Below are positions 1-7,800 of a stretch of 60,429 bases of DNA, piece after piece. The translations under genes and the position numbers were made by a program. Origin of the DNA: an uncultured Prevotellaceae bacterium (lineage in GTDB: Bacteria; Bacteroidota; Bacteroidia; Bacteroidales; Bacteroidaceae); assembly GCA_946617675.1 (NCBI GenBank), contig CAMOKH010000115.1, positions 1 through 60,429 of the forward strand. The letters are read 5' to 3'. How positions within the stretch are numbered: position 1 is the first letter of the stretch; every line of letters begins with the position of its first letter. Under the pieces are notes generated by a model. That model saw only the letters and a list, made by a program, of their open reading frames with translations, did not search any database and was not told the DNA's origin.

Positions 1-156
1 GCTTCTGCCTTCGCCTGAAACTCCTTGCGCGATGGCGAACCCACAGGACCATACTTCTCCGTTAAGCGGTCATCAATTTGTGGCAACTTTACCCACTGTT
101 CTTCAATAATCCTCAAACTCCTTCGTATATGTTGCAGCTCTAATTCTGTAGTTCAT
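1..156 (-). pseudogene. N-terminal part of an XRE-type antitoxin gene, probably frameshifted at its start
   Basis: Reading the minus strand from 152 down to the window edge gives TTELELQHIRRSLRIIEEQW and then a segment containing LTEKYG and SPSRKEFQAKAE. This resembles the N-terminus of the XRE-family antitoxins that pair with RelE/HigB-like toxins in Bacteroidales. The HTH itself would lie outside the window. The natural start would be ATG-ACT-ACA, but the sequence reads ATGAACTACA: one extra A puts the ATG at 154-156 out of frame, and that reading stops after 17 codons. The gene is therefore either broken or starts at a weak non-ATG codon. A good promoter sits directly upstream, so the mRNA would be almost leaderless. 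Family assignment is from memory of the sequence type. Confidence 0.45.
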
Positions 157-160
157 GCCG

Positions 161-192
161 CAAAAGTAATATATTTATTCCGATTATCCAAA
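161..192 (-). promoter_or_regulatory. Bacteroidetes-type promoter for the antitoxin remnant
   Basis: On the minus strand TTTG (189-192) and TACTTTTG (161-168) are separated by exactly 20 bp, matching the TTTG/TAnnTTTG consensus. The expected transcription start falls at about 157, next to the ATG at 156, so the message would have almost no 5' leader. Confidence 0.6.
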
Positions 193-440
193 TATTTGGG
201 AGGAAAAACTCGCTTATTGGCCCTATTTTGCTTTTCGGCAATGAAAATCTCGTAGATTTGCCCCAAAGTATCAGATGAGAATACACCCTGAACTATAGCC
301 AAACTGACCAACAAAGGAACTTCAACAGTACAATGCCTCAAAAAAGACTTTAATCTATAGAGAGGGATAGGGACTAATGCTCCTATCTCCTTCATATTTG
401 TAGGAAGTGCTAATATTTGTTAAGTTTTGAAAGCTTGTGC

Positions 441-453
441 ACATTATTAGACA
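441..453. repeat. 13-bp direct repeat, left copy
   Basis: ACATTATTAGACA occurs here and again at 771-783, just before the start codon of the next gene. The two copies bracket 317 bp that contain a promoter-like -7 box and a strongly foldable segment. This could be the footprint of an insertion or a duplicated regulatory site. No gene is visible between the copies. Confidence 0.6.
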
Positions 454-462
454 AAGATTTAC

Positions 463-470
463 TATTTTTG
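463..470 (+). promoter_or_regulatory. -7 element (TATTTTTG)
   Basis: TATTTTTG fits the Bacteroidetes -7 consensus. The -33 region is not a clean TTTG; TTGTG at 435-439 is the nearest candidate. If used, transcription would start near 475, giving the gene at 783 a leader of about 300 nt that includes the structured element at 616-742. Confidence 0.35.
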
Positions 471-615
471 TAACGAGTTTCAAGTGCTCCTTAGAGTTGG
501 GGTGCGTTTTTAATGGCTCAATACTTAGTAGAAAAGAGTGATTGAATACTATTGATGTTTGAATCTGGACAATTCAACTATCTGTTTAATAGTAGACAAT
601 ATGCTCGCATCATTA

Positions 616-742
616 GGATTATTGTACCCATTGAGGGTATACTATATTCTAAGGTGTGGGCTATTGTTTGTTACAAACAGATAGGTAGTCCAGAACCTTA
701 ACATCGTAGTGAGCAATAGTCCCACACTCTAAACAATAATCC
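616..742 (+). ncRNA. Candidate structured RNA or leader element
   Basis: Nested complementary arms can be read directly. 616-624 (GGATTATTG) pairs with 734-742. TACCC 625-629 pairs with 635-639 around a 5-nt loop. GTGTGGGCTATTG 654-666 pairs with 714-727 with one bulged base. Two small hairpins fit inside the last helix (GTTTG/CAAAC near 666-678, AGGT/ACCT near 683-698). Together these make a closed multibranch fold of about 127 nt, 40 nt upstream of the secreted-protein gene. I do not recognise the family. It may be a cis-acting leader, a free small RNA or a DNA-level inverted-repeat element, and strand is assumed from the downstream gene. Confidence 0.45.
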
Positions 743-770
743 GCTTTCATCTTGGGAACTGGGAGCACAA

Positions 771-783
771 ACATTATTAGACA
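771..783. repeat. 13-bp direct repeat, right copy
   Basis: Second exact copy of ACATTATTAGACA (see 441-453). Its last base is the A of the following ATG. Confidence 0.6.
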
Positions 784-1319
784 TGAGAAGAATAGTATTA
801 TCTGGTTTATTTTCCTTGTCAAACATGTTATTGTTGGCGCAAGGGAATTACAATGTGAATGTTTATAGCAATCCCTATGAGGCTATGGGCGCAAAATACC
901 AACCTCTTGAGGTTCAAAGCACTACAAACCATTCTTCTAATATTGATAGAATACAACAACGTTGGATGGAAGAACAAAAATGGCATGACAATCTGATGAA
1001 GGATATAAGACAGAGAGCCGCAGACGGGAACACAATTATTTCAGATGATATAAGTACAGTTAGTGCAACTAATCTATCCAACAAATCGCTTTCTACATTA
1101 AGAGTAAGAACAGTTAGGAAGAAGAATGGTCGAATTGAAATTTCTTGTATTGGAATAAAAAAGGGTGAAACATGGCAACCATGTAATAAATCGATAATAT
1201 CATTACAGCAGATGTACGAGTCTGCAAAAACTGATGCAGAAAAGAGTGCTATTTTGGGGTTAATGGATTATGGTAATTTATTACTTGATACAGGAACAAA
1301 TGTCTTTGTGATAAGATAA
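783..1319 (+). CDS. Secreted protein of unknown function
   Basis: 178 residues. The N-terminus has a short basic start and a hydrophobic stretch ending in LLLAQG, a plausible signal peptide with cleavage near residue 20, so export to the periplasm or surface is likely. The mature part is hydrophilic. Residues ~55-75 are rich in Q, W and E, and one pair of cysteines lies near residues 121 and 133 (SCIGI and QPCNK). No known fold was recognised. It lies 12 bp before a second secreted protein and probably forms a two-gene operon with it. Its AT-rich composition differs from the GC-rich genes to the right and suggests recent acquisition. Confidence 0.65.
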   Translation: MRRIVLSGLFSLSNMLLLAQGNYNVNVYSNPYEAMGAKYQPLEVQSTTNHSSNIDRIQQRWMEEQKWHDNLMKDIRQRAADGNTIISDDISTVSATNLSNKSLSTLRVRTVRKKNGRIEISCIGIKKGETWQPCNKSIISLQQMYESAKTDAEKSAILGLMDYGNLLLDTGTNVFVIR

Positions 1320-1331
1320 AAAGAAAGGAAT

Positions 1332-1955
1332 ATGAAAAAAAATAACATGAGGCTTTATGTGCTTCTCATATTTTTCCTTATTGCGGGAACTAAAAATGTA
1401 TTCTCACAAATAACTTCACCTGACAGCTATAAAGCCTGTTACTATTATGACGGTTATTGGAGTGATTGGAAAAGTCAATATGATTGGGAAATAAAAGGTT
1501 CATATAATGGCTTTATTATATATGACAAATTTACTCATCCTTCAAACTACTTTTTTAAGTTTTATGTTGCAGGACGGATAGCCCCAGATAAAAAGGAGAT
1601 AAAACAACATTATAAGAGCAAAACTTGGTGGGAATATGGTGGAAGTGTTGAATATTATGTTTGTGATGTATATCCTACATTTAAAGACTGTATAAAAGAA
1701 CTTGGAAGGCCTTTAAAAAAAGAAGATTTAGAGACAACAGAATACCAAAATAAACTATCCATATTAAGGGCATCATATTTAAGCAAAGGAAATAGCTTTT
1801 CACCAACAGGGCTTACTAAAAAAAGTTCACCAGCTAAGATAAAAATTGCCCCATACCCAAAGAAATCAAAAGTTCCCCAAGTTTATAACATTTGGTTTGA
1901 TGGGGTTGGCTTAGGGTTTGATATGGGATGGAGATTTTTTGAAAACAGGCGGTAA
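1332..1955 (+). CDS. Secreted aromatic-rich protein of unknown function
   Basis: 207 residues beginning MKKNNMRLYVLL, with a clear signal peptide ending near SQ (residue ~25). The mature protein is rich in Tyr and Trp (for example YYYDGYWSDW), with a Lys/Pro-rich stretch at residues ~165-185 and a Gly-rich C-terminal GVGLGFDMGW. No domain was recognised. The gene follows the preceding secreted-protein gene by 12 bp and ends just before a 15-bp-stem terminator hairpin, so the two form one AT-rich unit. It could be an adhesin-like or effector-like exported protein, but nothing in the sequence decides this. Confidence 0.65.
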   Translation: MKKNNMRLYVLLIFFLIAGTKNVFSQITSPDSYKACYYYDGYWSDWKSQYDWEIKGSYNGFIIYDKFTHPSNYFFKFYVAGRIAPDKKEIKQHYKSKTWWEYGGSVEYYVCDVYPTFKDCIKELGRPLKKEDLETTEYQNKLSILRASYLSKGNSFSPTGLTKKSSPAKIKIAPYPKKSKVPQVYNIWFDGVGLGFDMGWRFFENRR

Positions 1956-1958
1956 TGG

Positions 1959-2137
1959 AATCAGGCGGGACGGTTCTTGCGATTATTTCTAACGCACCTT
2001 CAAAACGATGCCTATCGGTTGGTGTCCGGTGGGCATCGTTTTGAAGTGTATTTCATTTTTAGCATGACTAACTTTCAGCAAAGTGCTACGCTGTCGATGC
2101 CTTTCATGTCGAGCGAACACTGCACCCCAAGGGCTCG
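1959..2137. repeat. 179-bp direct repeat, copy 1
   Basis: Nearly identical, without gaps, to 3183-3361 (constant offset 1224 bp; a handful of substitutions such as TATC/TGCC in the hairpin loop). It contains a 15-bp-stem hairpin and the 3' end of a minus-strand XRE antitoxin gene. The two copies bracket the HigB/HigA pair, which suggests recombination-driven replacement or duplication of a toxin-antitoxin module. Confidence 0.9.
1998..2046 (+). terminator. Strong hairpin terminator
   Basis: CTTCAAAACGATGCC (1998-2012) pairs perfectly with 2032-2046 around a 19-nt loop. It is followed on the plus strand by TGTATTTCATTTTT, a T-rich tract. It lies between the end of the plus-strand secreted-protein gene and the end of the minus-strand antitoxin remnant, so it can serve the plus gene and possibly both. 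Confidence 0.75.
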
Positions 2138-2287
2138 GAATGCACGCATCATAGAACTGAGGGTGATGCTCTTTCCACTTTCTATCCTGCACACCTGTGA
2201 CCTTTGACCCCCCATCTTCTCTCCCAGTTCAGCTTGGGTGAGATTCTTTGCCTCTCGTGCCGAATCAGATGCGGTTCGACTGATCAT
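2075..2287 (-). pseudogene. 5'-truncated XRE-family antitoxin
   Basis: 70 residues. The segment NLTQAELGEKMGGQRSQVCR followed by IESGKSITLSSM is a classic Cro/C1-type helix-turn-helix, ending RALGVQCSLDM, typical of antitoxins of HigB/RelE-type pairs. Family members usually have a further ~30 residues before the HTH. Here the reading starts at MISRTASDSARE, so the 5' end and the partner toxin are missing. The last part lies inside the 179-bp direct repeat, and the same 3' end is present alone in the second copy at 3183-3361. Best read as a remnant left after module replacement, although a short functional DNA-binding protein cannot be excluded. Confidence 0.6.
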
Positions 2288-2353
2288 TTCTGAGTAACAC
2301 TTTCCAGACGGTGCCCACTGTTATATACCAGGAGCCGCCGTTGTCGTTCAACA

Positions 2354-2379
2354 GAAAGTTCACGAAAGAGTGAAGTTTC
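2354..2379. promoter_or_regulatory. Imperfect palindrome upstream of higBA, candidate operator
   Basis: GAAAGTTCAC (2354-2363) and GTGAAGTTTC (2370-2379) are inverted copies matching at 9 of 10 positions with a 6-bp spacer. They sit 11 bp upstream of the -33 box of the toxin-antitoxin promoter. HigA-type antitoxins autoregulate by binding such palindromes; binding here is inferred. Confidence 0.4.
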
Positions 2380-2390
2380 TTGTGGTTTCC

Positions 2391-2422
2391 TTTGGCGGTT
2401 TGCTAAGAAATGAGTACCTTTG
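2391..2422 (+). promoter_or_regulatory. Promoter of the higB-higA operon
   Basis: TTTG at 2391-2394 and TACCTTTG at 2415-2422 with exactly 20 bp between them match the Bacteroidetes consensus. The start codon of the toxin gene follows about 20 bp downstream. Confidence 0.7.
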
Positions 2423-2442
2423 CATCGTCAAATTAACAAATA

Positions 2443-2739
2443 ATGAAGATACTATTCCCTGAGAAGATAGAGGAGTTCGCTCATAATCATCCAGATGCAA
2501 AAGATGCGTTGGAACGATGGAGCCATATTCTGAGCCAATCAACGTGGCGGCATCATGCAGATTTGAAACAAGACTTCCCGTCAGCTGATTTTGTCGGCAA
2601 CAACCGATATGTATTCAACATCAAAGGGAATAATTACAGATGCGTGGTGCTGGTAGTCTTCTTCGCAGGTACGGCTGCCATCAGGTTTATAGGGACGCAT
2701 GCGGAATATGACAAGATAAAGGATATAAAAACCATATAA
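2443..2739 (+). CDS. higB: HigB-type mRNA interferase toxin
   Basis: 98 residues, the usual length of the HigB_toxin family (RelE/ParE superfold). Recognisable features are the helical N-terminus FAHNHPDAKDALERW, the SQSTWRHHADLKQDFPSADFV segment, the NRYVFNIKGNNYR strands and the C-terminal RFIGTHAEYDKI, all hallmarks of HigB. These proteins cleave mRNA on the ribosome and are neutralised by the HTH antitoxin HigA encoded downstream. The gene has its own promoter and is 8 bp from higA. Toxin-first order is typical of this family. The module lies between 179-bp direct repeats holding fragments of another antitoxin. Confidence 0.88.
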   Translation: MKILFPEKIEEFAHNHPDAKDALERWSHILSQSTWRHHADLKQDFPSADFVGNNRYVFNIKGNNYRCVVLVVFFAGTAAIRFIGTHAEYDKIKDIKTI

Positions 2740-2747
2740 AGAGTGTT

Positions 2748-3125
2748 ATGACGATTAAGAATGAGAAAGAGTATAAGGAGTATGAGGCTCGTATAGAAAG
2801 CCTTATCCAGCGGGGCACAGAATTGGGCGACATGGAATTGCTGAACGAAAATGAAAAGGCCGAATTTTCACAGTTAAGCATAGCCCTTGATGAATACGGC
2901 AAAGCTTATCATCCACTTCCCGGACAAATGAGCACGCTGCTGGCAGATGCCATTCTGTTTAAGGTGAAAGAAAAGGGTCTCAAGCAGAAGGACGCAGCTC
3001 GACTGATAGGCATCAGCCAGACTACATTTAGTGACCTTATTCACCGTCGCCGCCCATTAAGCTACGAGGTAGCCCGAAATCTTTATAAAGTTTTAGGGGT
3101 GCCTGCTGACGTCATTTTAGCATGA
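2748..3125 (+). CDS. higA: HigA-type HTH antitoxin
   Basis: 125 residues. The N-terminal ~70 residues are acidic and helical (the probable toxin-contacting part). The C-terminal half contains a Cro/C1 helix-turn-helix: KEKGLKQKDAARLIGISQTT followed by SDLIHRRRPLSYEVARNLYK. This layout fits the HigA antitoxin encoded after HigB, which both binds the toxin and represses the shared promoter. The gene follows higB by 8 bp. The reading frame is intact, so the pair is likely functional. Confidence 0.85.
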   Translation: MTIKNEKEYKEYEARIESLIQRGTELGDMELLNENEKAEFSQLSIALDEYGKAYHPLPGQMSTLLADAILFKVKEKGLKQKDAARLIGISQTTFSDLIHRRRPLSYEVARNLYKVLGVPADVILA

Positions 3126-3182
3126 GAATCGCCTGAGCAGCGGGAACTCCACTGATCAATTCCGAGCGTCCCAAGAAGCAGA

Positions 3183-3361
3183 AATCAGGCGGGACGGTTC
3201 TTGCGATCATTTCTAACGCACCTTCAAAACGATGCCTGCCGGTTTGTGTCCGGTGGGCATCGTTTTGAAGTGTATTTCATTTTTAGCATGACTAACTTTC
3301 AGCAAAGTATTACGCTGCCGATGCCTTTCATGTCGAGCGAGCACTGCACCCCAAGGGCTCG
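3183..3361. repeat. 179-bp direct repeat, copy 2
   Basis: Second copy of the 1959-2137 repeat, about 58 bp after the higA stop codon. It keeps the hairpin and only the last ~20 codons of the minus-strand antitoxin. Sequence identity ends abruptly at the GGGCTCG shared with copy 1, marking a recombination or deletion boundary. Confidence 0.9.
3222..3270 (+). terminator. Hairpin terminator after higA
   Basis: Exact second copy of the 15-bp stem (3222-3236 with 3256-3270), followed by the same T-rich tract. It would terminate the higB-higA transcript. Confidence 0.7.
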
Positions 3362-3498
3362 CGGATCAGGAGGGACTCCACTGATCATTCTGAGGAATCG
3401 TGGGAACTGTTCTTCGGCAAGCGAAGCGGCATAGCCGAACGCGCGTGATCTTTTTTCTCATCCCTACAGTCCTGACGATAGTCTCACGAATAAAGCGA

Positions 3499-3531
3499 TT
3501 CGCCAGCCTTCCACAACGGAGGGCTGGCGAA
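3499..3531. other. Stem-loop in the 3362-3998 intergenic region
   Basis: TTCGCCAGCC (3499-3508) pairs with GGCTGGCGAA (3522-3531), with TCC/GGA adding three inner pairs. There is no U-run on either side, so this is not a clear terminator. The 637-bp gap 3362-3998 holds no convincing gene, only this hairpin and the octamer element at 3582-3936. Confidence 0.5.
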
Positions 3532-3581
3532 ATGTATCGTGGACAGAGAAGGCCTGCTCCACCAATTCTGAGAGCATTTTT

Positions 3582-3936
3582 CCTGCACTTCCTGCACTGA
3601 CTACTGATTCTCAGATAGTTACAGGCTAAAACAGCCGTTAAAACCTGCACTGACAGCTAACGATTTCCTGCACTGGCCGTCGGGAAAGAGGGGGCGCGCC
3701 ATGAGCGGAAGGCGGCACCTGGCATTTTTTTCGCGCCATGAAAAAGAGTTTTTCATGGCCGGAAAATGTGTCAGTCACGCTAGGAAGACTAAGCTGACTG
3801 GCATCTTAACAAAAGTTAAAGCCACACCGCCACCGTCAGGAGGCAGTGCAGGAAAGAGAGGAAGCGCAGTGCAGGAAAAATATAGGTCTCAGCTGCGCAA
3901 CTGCCTGATTCTCAGTGTCAAGTGCAGGAGTGCAGG
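3582..3936. repeat. Octamer inverted-repeat element, copy A
   Basis: Four CCTGCACT octamers lie on the left (3582, 3591, 3644, 3667) and four inverse AGTGCAGG octamers on the right (3845, 3868, 3921, 3929). Between them is a perfect 11-bp palindrome GCCATGAAAAA-GAG-TTTTTCATGGC (3735-3759). CTGATTCTCAG also occurs on both sides (near 3604 and 3903). The same plan is seen at 28842-29109, with homologous sequence around the third octamer (TCAGATAGTTACAGGC versus TCAGGAGGTTACAGCC). No protein is convincingly encoded. Confidence 0.75.
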
Positions 3937-3998
3937 ATTTTTTTTCTTGCAAGGCTCGGAGAAAAGGTCACAACGCCGATGTTCAGAGGGCGTGCTCC

Positions 3999-4835
3999 TC
4001 AAATGCGGAAGAACGCGGTGAAGACGTCGGCAGGGAAGTGGGCTTCGAGCGCTACGGGGGTACGGAACAGGCCGAAGACGGCCGAGCCGCTGCCCGACAT
4101 GGCGGCATAGACGGCACCGAGGTCGTAGAGCTGCTGCTTGATGGCACCGATCTCCGGGTGCAGGGCGAAGACGCTCTGCTCGAAGTCGTTGGTCAGTTCG
4201 TCGCGCCAGGTCTCCACGGGCTGCATCACGATGTCGCGGCAGCACTTGGCGGGCTTCGTGGGCTTGATGAGCGAGAAAGCCTCGCGGGTGGAGACGGGGA
4301 TGTCGGGCCGCACGACGCCGATGTAGTAGCCGCTCAGGTCGAGGCTGATGGGCTGCAGCCGTTCGCCGATGCCCTCAGCGTAGGCCGGGCGGCTGATGAT
4401 GAAGAAGGGGCAGTCGGCACCGAGTCGTGCGGCGTACGCAATCATCTGCTCGTCGCTCAGCCCCAGGGTGAACATCTCGTTGAGCAGACGTATCATGTAG
4501 GCGCAGTCGCTCGACCCGCCGCCCATGCCGGCCTGCGTGGGAATGCCTTTCCACAGATGGGCATGTACGCGCGGCATCTGCGGAAAGTCCTGCTTCAGCA
4601 GTCGGTAGGCACGTACGACGAGGTTCTTCTGCTCGTCGCCCTCAATGCTGATGTTAGTCACTTTGATGTCGCAGTCGTCGGCTGAGGGGAACCGTGTGTT
4701 CATCATCGTCAGCTCCAGCGCATCGTTAATCTCTGTTACGGGGTAGAACACGGTCTCCAGATTGTGGTAGCCGTCAGTGCGGCGCTCCACGATGTTCAGC
4801 CCCAGGTTGATTTTTGCTATCGGGAATGTAATCAT
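3999..4835 (-). CDS. ispE: 4-diphosphocytidyl-2-C-methyl-D-erythritol kinase
   Basis: 278 residues, the normal IspE length. It phosphorylates CDP-methylerythritol in the cytosol, the fourth step of the MEP isoprenoid pathway. The GHMP-kinase signature is clear: the N-terminal AKINLGLNI, the ATP-binding glycine motif PTQAGMGGGSSDCAYMIRLL at residues ~100-119, the ADCPFF motif near residue 145 and the C-terminal AAMSGSGSAVFGLF. The start codon lies 13 bp downstream of the stop of the giant helicase gene and no separate promoter is visible in the gap. This essential enzyme may therefore depend on transcription through the helicase gene or on a promoter inside it. Confidence 0.96.
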   Translation of the reverse strand: MITFPIAKINLGLNIVERRTDGYHNLETVFYPVTEINDALELTMMNTRFPSADDCDIKVTNISIEGDEQKNLVVRAYRLLKQDFPQMPRVHAHLWKGIPTQAGMGGGSSDCAYMIRLLNEMFTLGLSDEQMIAYAARLGADCPFFIISRPAYAEGIGERLQPISLDLSGYYIGVVRPDIPVSTREAFSLIKPTKPAKCCRDIVMQPVETWRDELTNDFEQSVFALHPEIGAIKQQLYDLGAVYAAMSGSGSAVFGLFRTPVALEAHFPADVFTAFFRI

Positions 4836-4848
4836 GGCTCAAAGTAAA

Positions 4849-7800
4849 TCATTTCTCGCTCATCGTGACAAGACCGCCGCTGACCTTGACGTCGCCCCGC
4901 TGCTCGAGTTGCTCGAGGACGGTGTTGATGGCTGCGCAGATCTTGGCGCCGGAATTAGAGAATCCCAGCTTGCGTGCGGCAAGGCTGGCTATGCGTTCGC
5001 GGGGCAGCGAGAACTCCTCGTCGATGACCTCGCGGATGACATTCATGATCTCGCGGTCGGGAATCTCAGCGATGGTGCGCAGCGACGGTGAGCGGTAGGT
5101 GTCGTAGGCCTCGGCACTCTTCCGGTCGAGCCAGAGCGTAAAGCCGTTGCCGCCGGCGTTCGGTTCGGTGTAGAACTTCGGTGCTGCCAGTGCTACGGCC
5201 TTCTGAATGCTGGCGCCCGCGTGGCCGAAGCCGAAGAAGCGGGCCAGCCGCTTGCAGAGGTAGTTGTCGTTGACGGGCTGCTCGACGGCCAGTATGCGCT
5301 GTATGGTGCCGCGGTTGTAGGCTCGCTCGGGGTTGTACTTCTCCTTGTCGATGCCCGATGGCGGCAGCTTGGCTTCCTGGTAGTCGAGGCGGTGGCCGTC
5401 GCGTACGGCTTCGCTGACAATCTGCGAGCGCCGCGCCTTCTCGACCGAGAAGACGTAGTCGGGCTGCGGCTCCTCGTGCTTCACGGGGGCAGGCTTGCCG
5501 CTCTCGGCCAGCCGCAGCTCGTCGAGAATCTGGCTGACTACGCGCTGGCGGTTCTCGTACCAGTCGATGGAGTAGACGCGCATGGTGCGCCACTTGAGCA
5601 TCTCGAGCACGCTGGGCTGCACGATCTCGCGGTCGCGGGTTGTCTTGGTGGCATAGTAGCCCGAGCCGTCGCAGAGGATGCCCAGGAGGTAGCGGTGTGG
5701 GTCGTCCTTGGCCGAGACGGCGATGTCGATCTTGAAGTTCGAGCGGCCTACGCTGGTGGTGACGTCGTAGCCCTGCTGGCGGATGGCCTCGCTGATCTGG
5801 CTGACGAGCACGCTCCGCTCGGTGGCGGGGGCCTGGGTGCTGACGATGGGCAGCTGTCCGTTCTCGGCGTACTCGAGGAAGGCCTTCAGTCCCTCTACGC
5901 CTTTGGCATTCGAGCGCCTCAGGTCGATCTGTGCTGAGGTGAGGGTAGAGTAGACCACCATCTCGTAACGTGCACGCGATACGGCGACGTTCAGTCGGCG
6001 CTCGCCGCCGGCGTTGTTCAGTGGGCCGAAGTTCATGCTCACCTTGCCGAACTTGTCGGGGCCGTAGCCGACGGAGAAGAGAATGACGTCGCGCTCGTCG
6101 CCCTGGACGTTCTCCAGGTTCTTGACGAAGAGCGGCTCCTGTCCGCCCAGGGCCGTCTCCTTGAGGTCGGGCCGCCGGTCGAGCTCTTCGTAGAGGTAGT
6201 CCTCGATGAGGTTCTGCTGCACCTTGCTGAACGAGACGATGCCGATGCTGAACCGCCGCAGGACGTCGTCGGCCAGGCGGCGCATGACCTCGCCGACGAT
6301 GGCGCGTGCCTCGTCGGGATTGCTGCGCGTGCGCCCCTTGTCGTACTCGCCGTCGACCTTGACCAGCCGCACCTTGACGTCGCGGTCGTCGACCGACGGG
6401 AAGGTGAGCAGCTTGTTGTCGTAGTACTGCGAGTTGCTGAAGGCTATCAGGCTCTCGTGCTTGCTGCGGTAGTGCCAGCTGAGGTAGTACTCGCGCATGG
6501 ACAGCGTGCGGCAGTCGTCGAGGATGCTCTCCATGTCGTCGATGTCGGCTTCGTCTTCGTCGACCTGCGACGAGGTGAAGAAGCTGGTTGGCGGCATCTG
6601 CTTGCTGTCGCCCACGACGATGAGGGCCTTGCCTCGGGCTATGGCGCCGACGGCCTCGCTGGTGGGCATCTGGGATGCCTCGTCGAAGATGACGAGGTCG
6701 AACTTCTCGCTGTTGAGGTCGATGAACTGTGCCACCGAGAGCGGACTCATCAGCATGCACGGACACAGTCGTGGCAGCAGTGTGGGTATGCTGTCGATGA
6801 TGGCACGGATGGACGTGCCGCGCCCGCCGTTGGCGATGTTTCGCTTCAGGATGCTCACCTCTGAGCCGTCGGCCGAGGCGGTGGCTGCCGAGGGTATGCG
6901 CCCTGCGAGCCGGGCGTAGAGCTCGGCCTTGCTGAGTTCCTGGAAGCGGCGTGTGTCGGTCTTGTACTTCTCAATCTGTTTGCGGAAGAGCAGTCCGTTG
7001 AACTTGCGCAGCTGTGGGTTCTCGTCGATGGCGGTGACGATCATCTGGTGGTAGAGCCCCTTGACGTAGGCGTTGATGGCGGCCGTCGGCGACTTGCCGT
7101 CGGTCTCGATCATGGCGACGAGGGGCTGCAGTCCGAGGGCGTTCAGCTCGCGCTTCTTCTCTACCCAGTGGCACCAGTCTTTCACGGCGGTGTAGTTGGC
7201 CGACCAGCGCTCCACGTCGGGGGCCATAGCCTCGACGCTGAGTTGGGGCGCCGTCAGCTGGCCCAGTCGCCCGGCCAGCTGCTCCAGCTGCTGGTAGGTG
7301 CCGAGCAGGCTGCCGGCACCGTCGCTGAAGTCCTGACGGAAGGCCTTCCATCCGCCGTCCATGCTGCTGACGAAGCGCTGGCGGCAGTCGCTGAAGCGCT
7401 CGCCCCGCTGCTTGGCGTGGCTGGCCAGTAGCCCGTCGACGTCGTCGATGAGGGTGAAGAGCTGCTCGATGTTGCCGGCGTCGATGTTGCCGTACTGCCG
7501 CAGCTGCTTCAGGTAGCTGCGCTTGGCAAAGAAGCGGGGCAGGAACCACTTCGACTGAATCTCGTTCCAGCGTCGCCGCTCGCTGTCGACGTCGAGGGCC
7601 ATGGCGGCGTTGAGCGGGCAGTCGAGGGCCGTGCTACGGCTGATGCAGTCGGCTATCCGTCCGAGCCACTTGACGTCGTCCTCGGTGGTCAGCGTGAAGG
7701 GCGTGACGACCGATATTTGCTGCTTCTGCCGCTCGTACTGCGGCCACAGCTGGCCGAATTGGTCGAGCAGCCGGCGTATCTCGTCGAGGGTCGACGTCTT

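Noticed and set aside
153..395. 80-codon minus-strand reading frame overlapping the antitoxin ATG (ATGA)
   Set aside because: It spans the promoter at 161-192, matches no family I know and would be the only explanation for itself; kept as non-coding with some doubt because its codon pattern is not absurd.
3915..4685. 256-codon plus-strand reading frame opposite ispE
   Set aside because: Antisense shadow of ispE, whose GHMP motifs are intact.
5066..6766. 566-codon reading frame on the minus strand inside the helicase gene
   Set aside because: Arg/Pro/Gln-rich low-complexity translation typical of a frame-shifted reading of GC-rich coding DNA; the helicase motifs are in the other frame.
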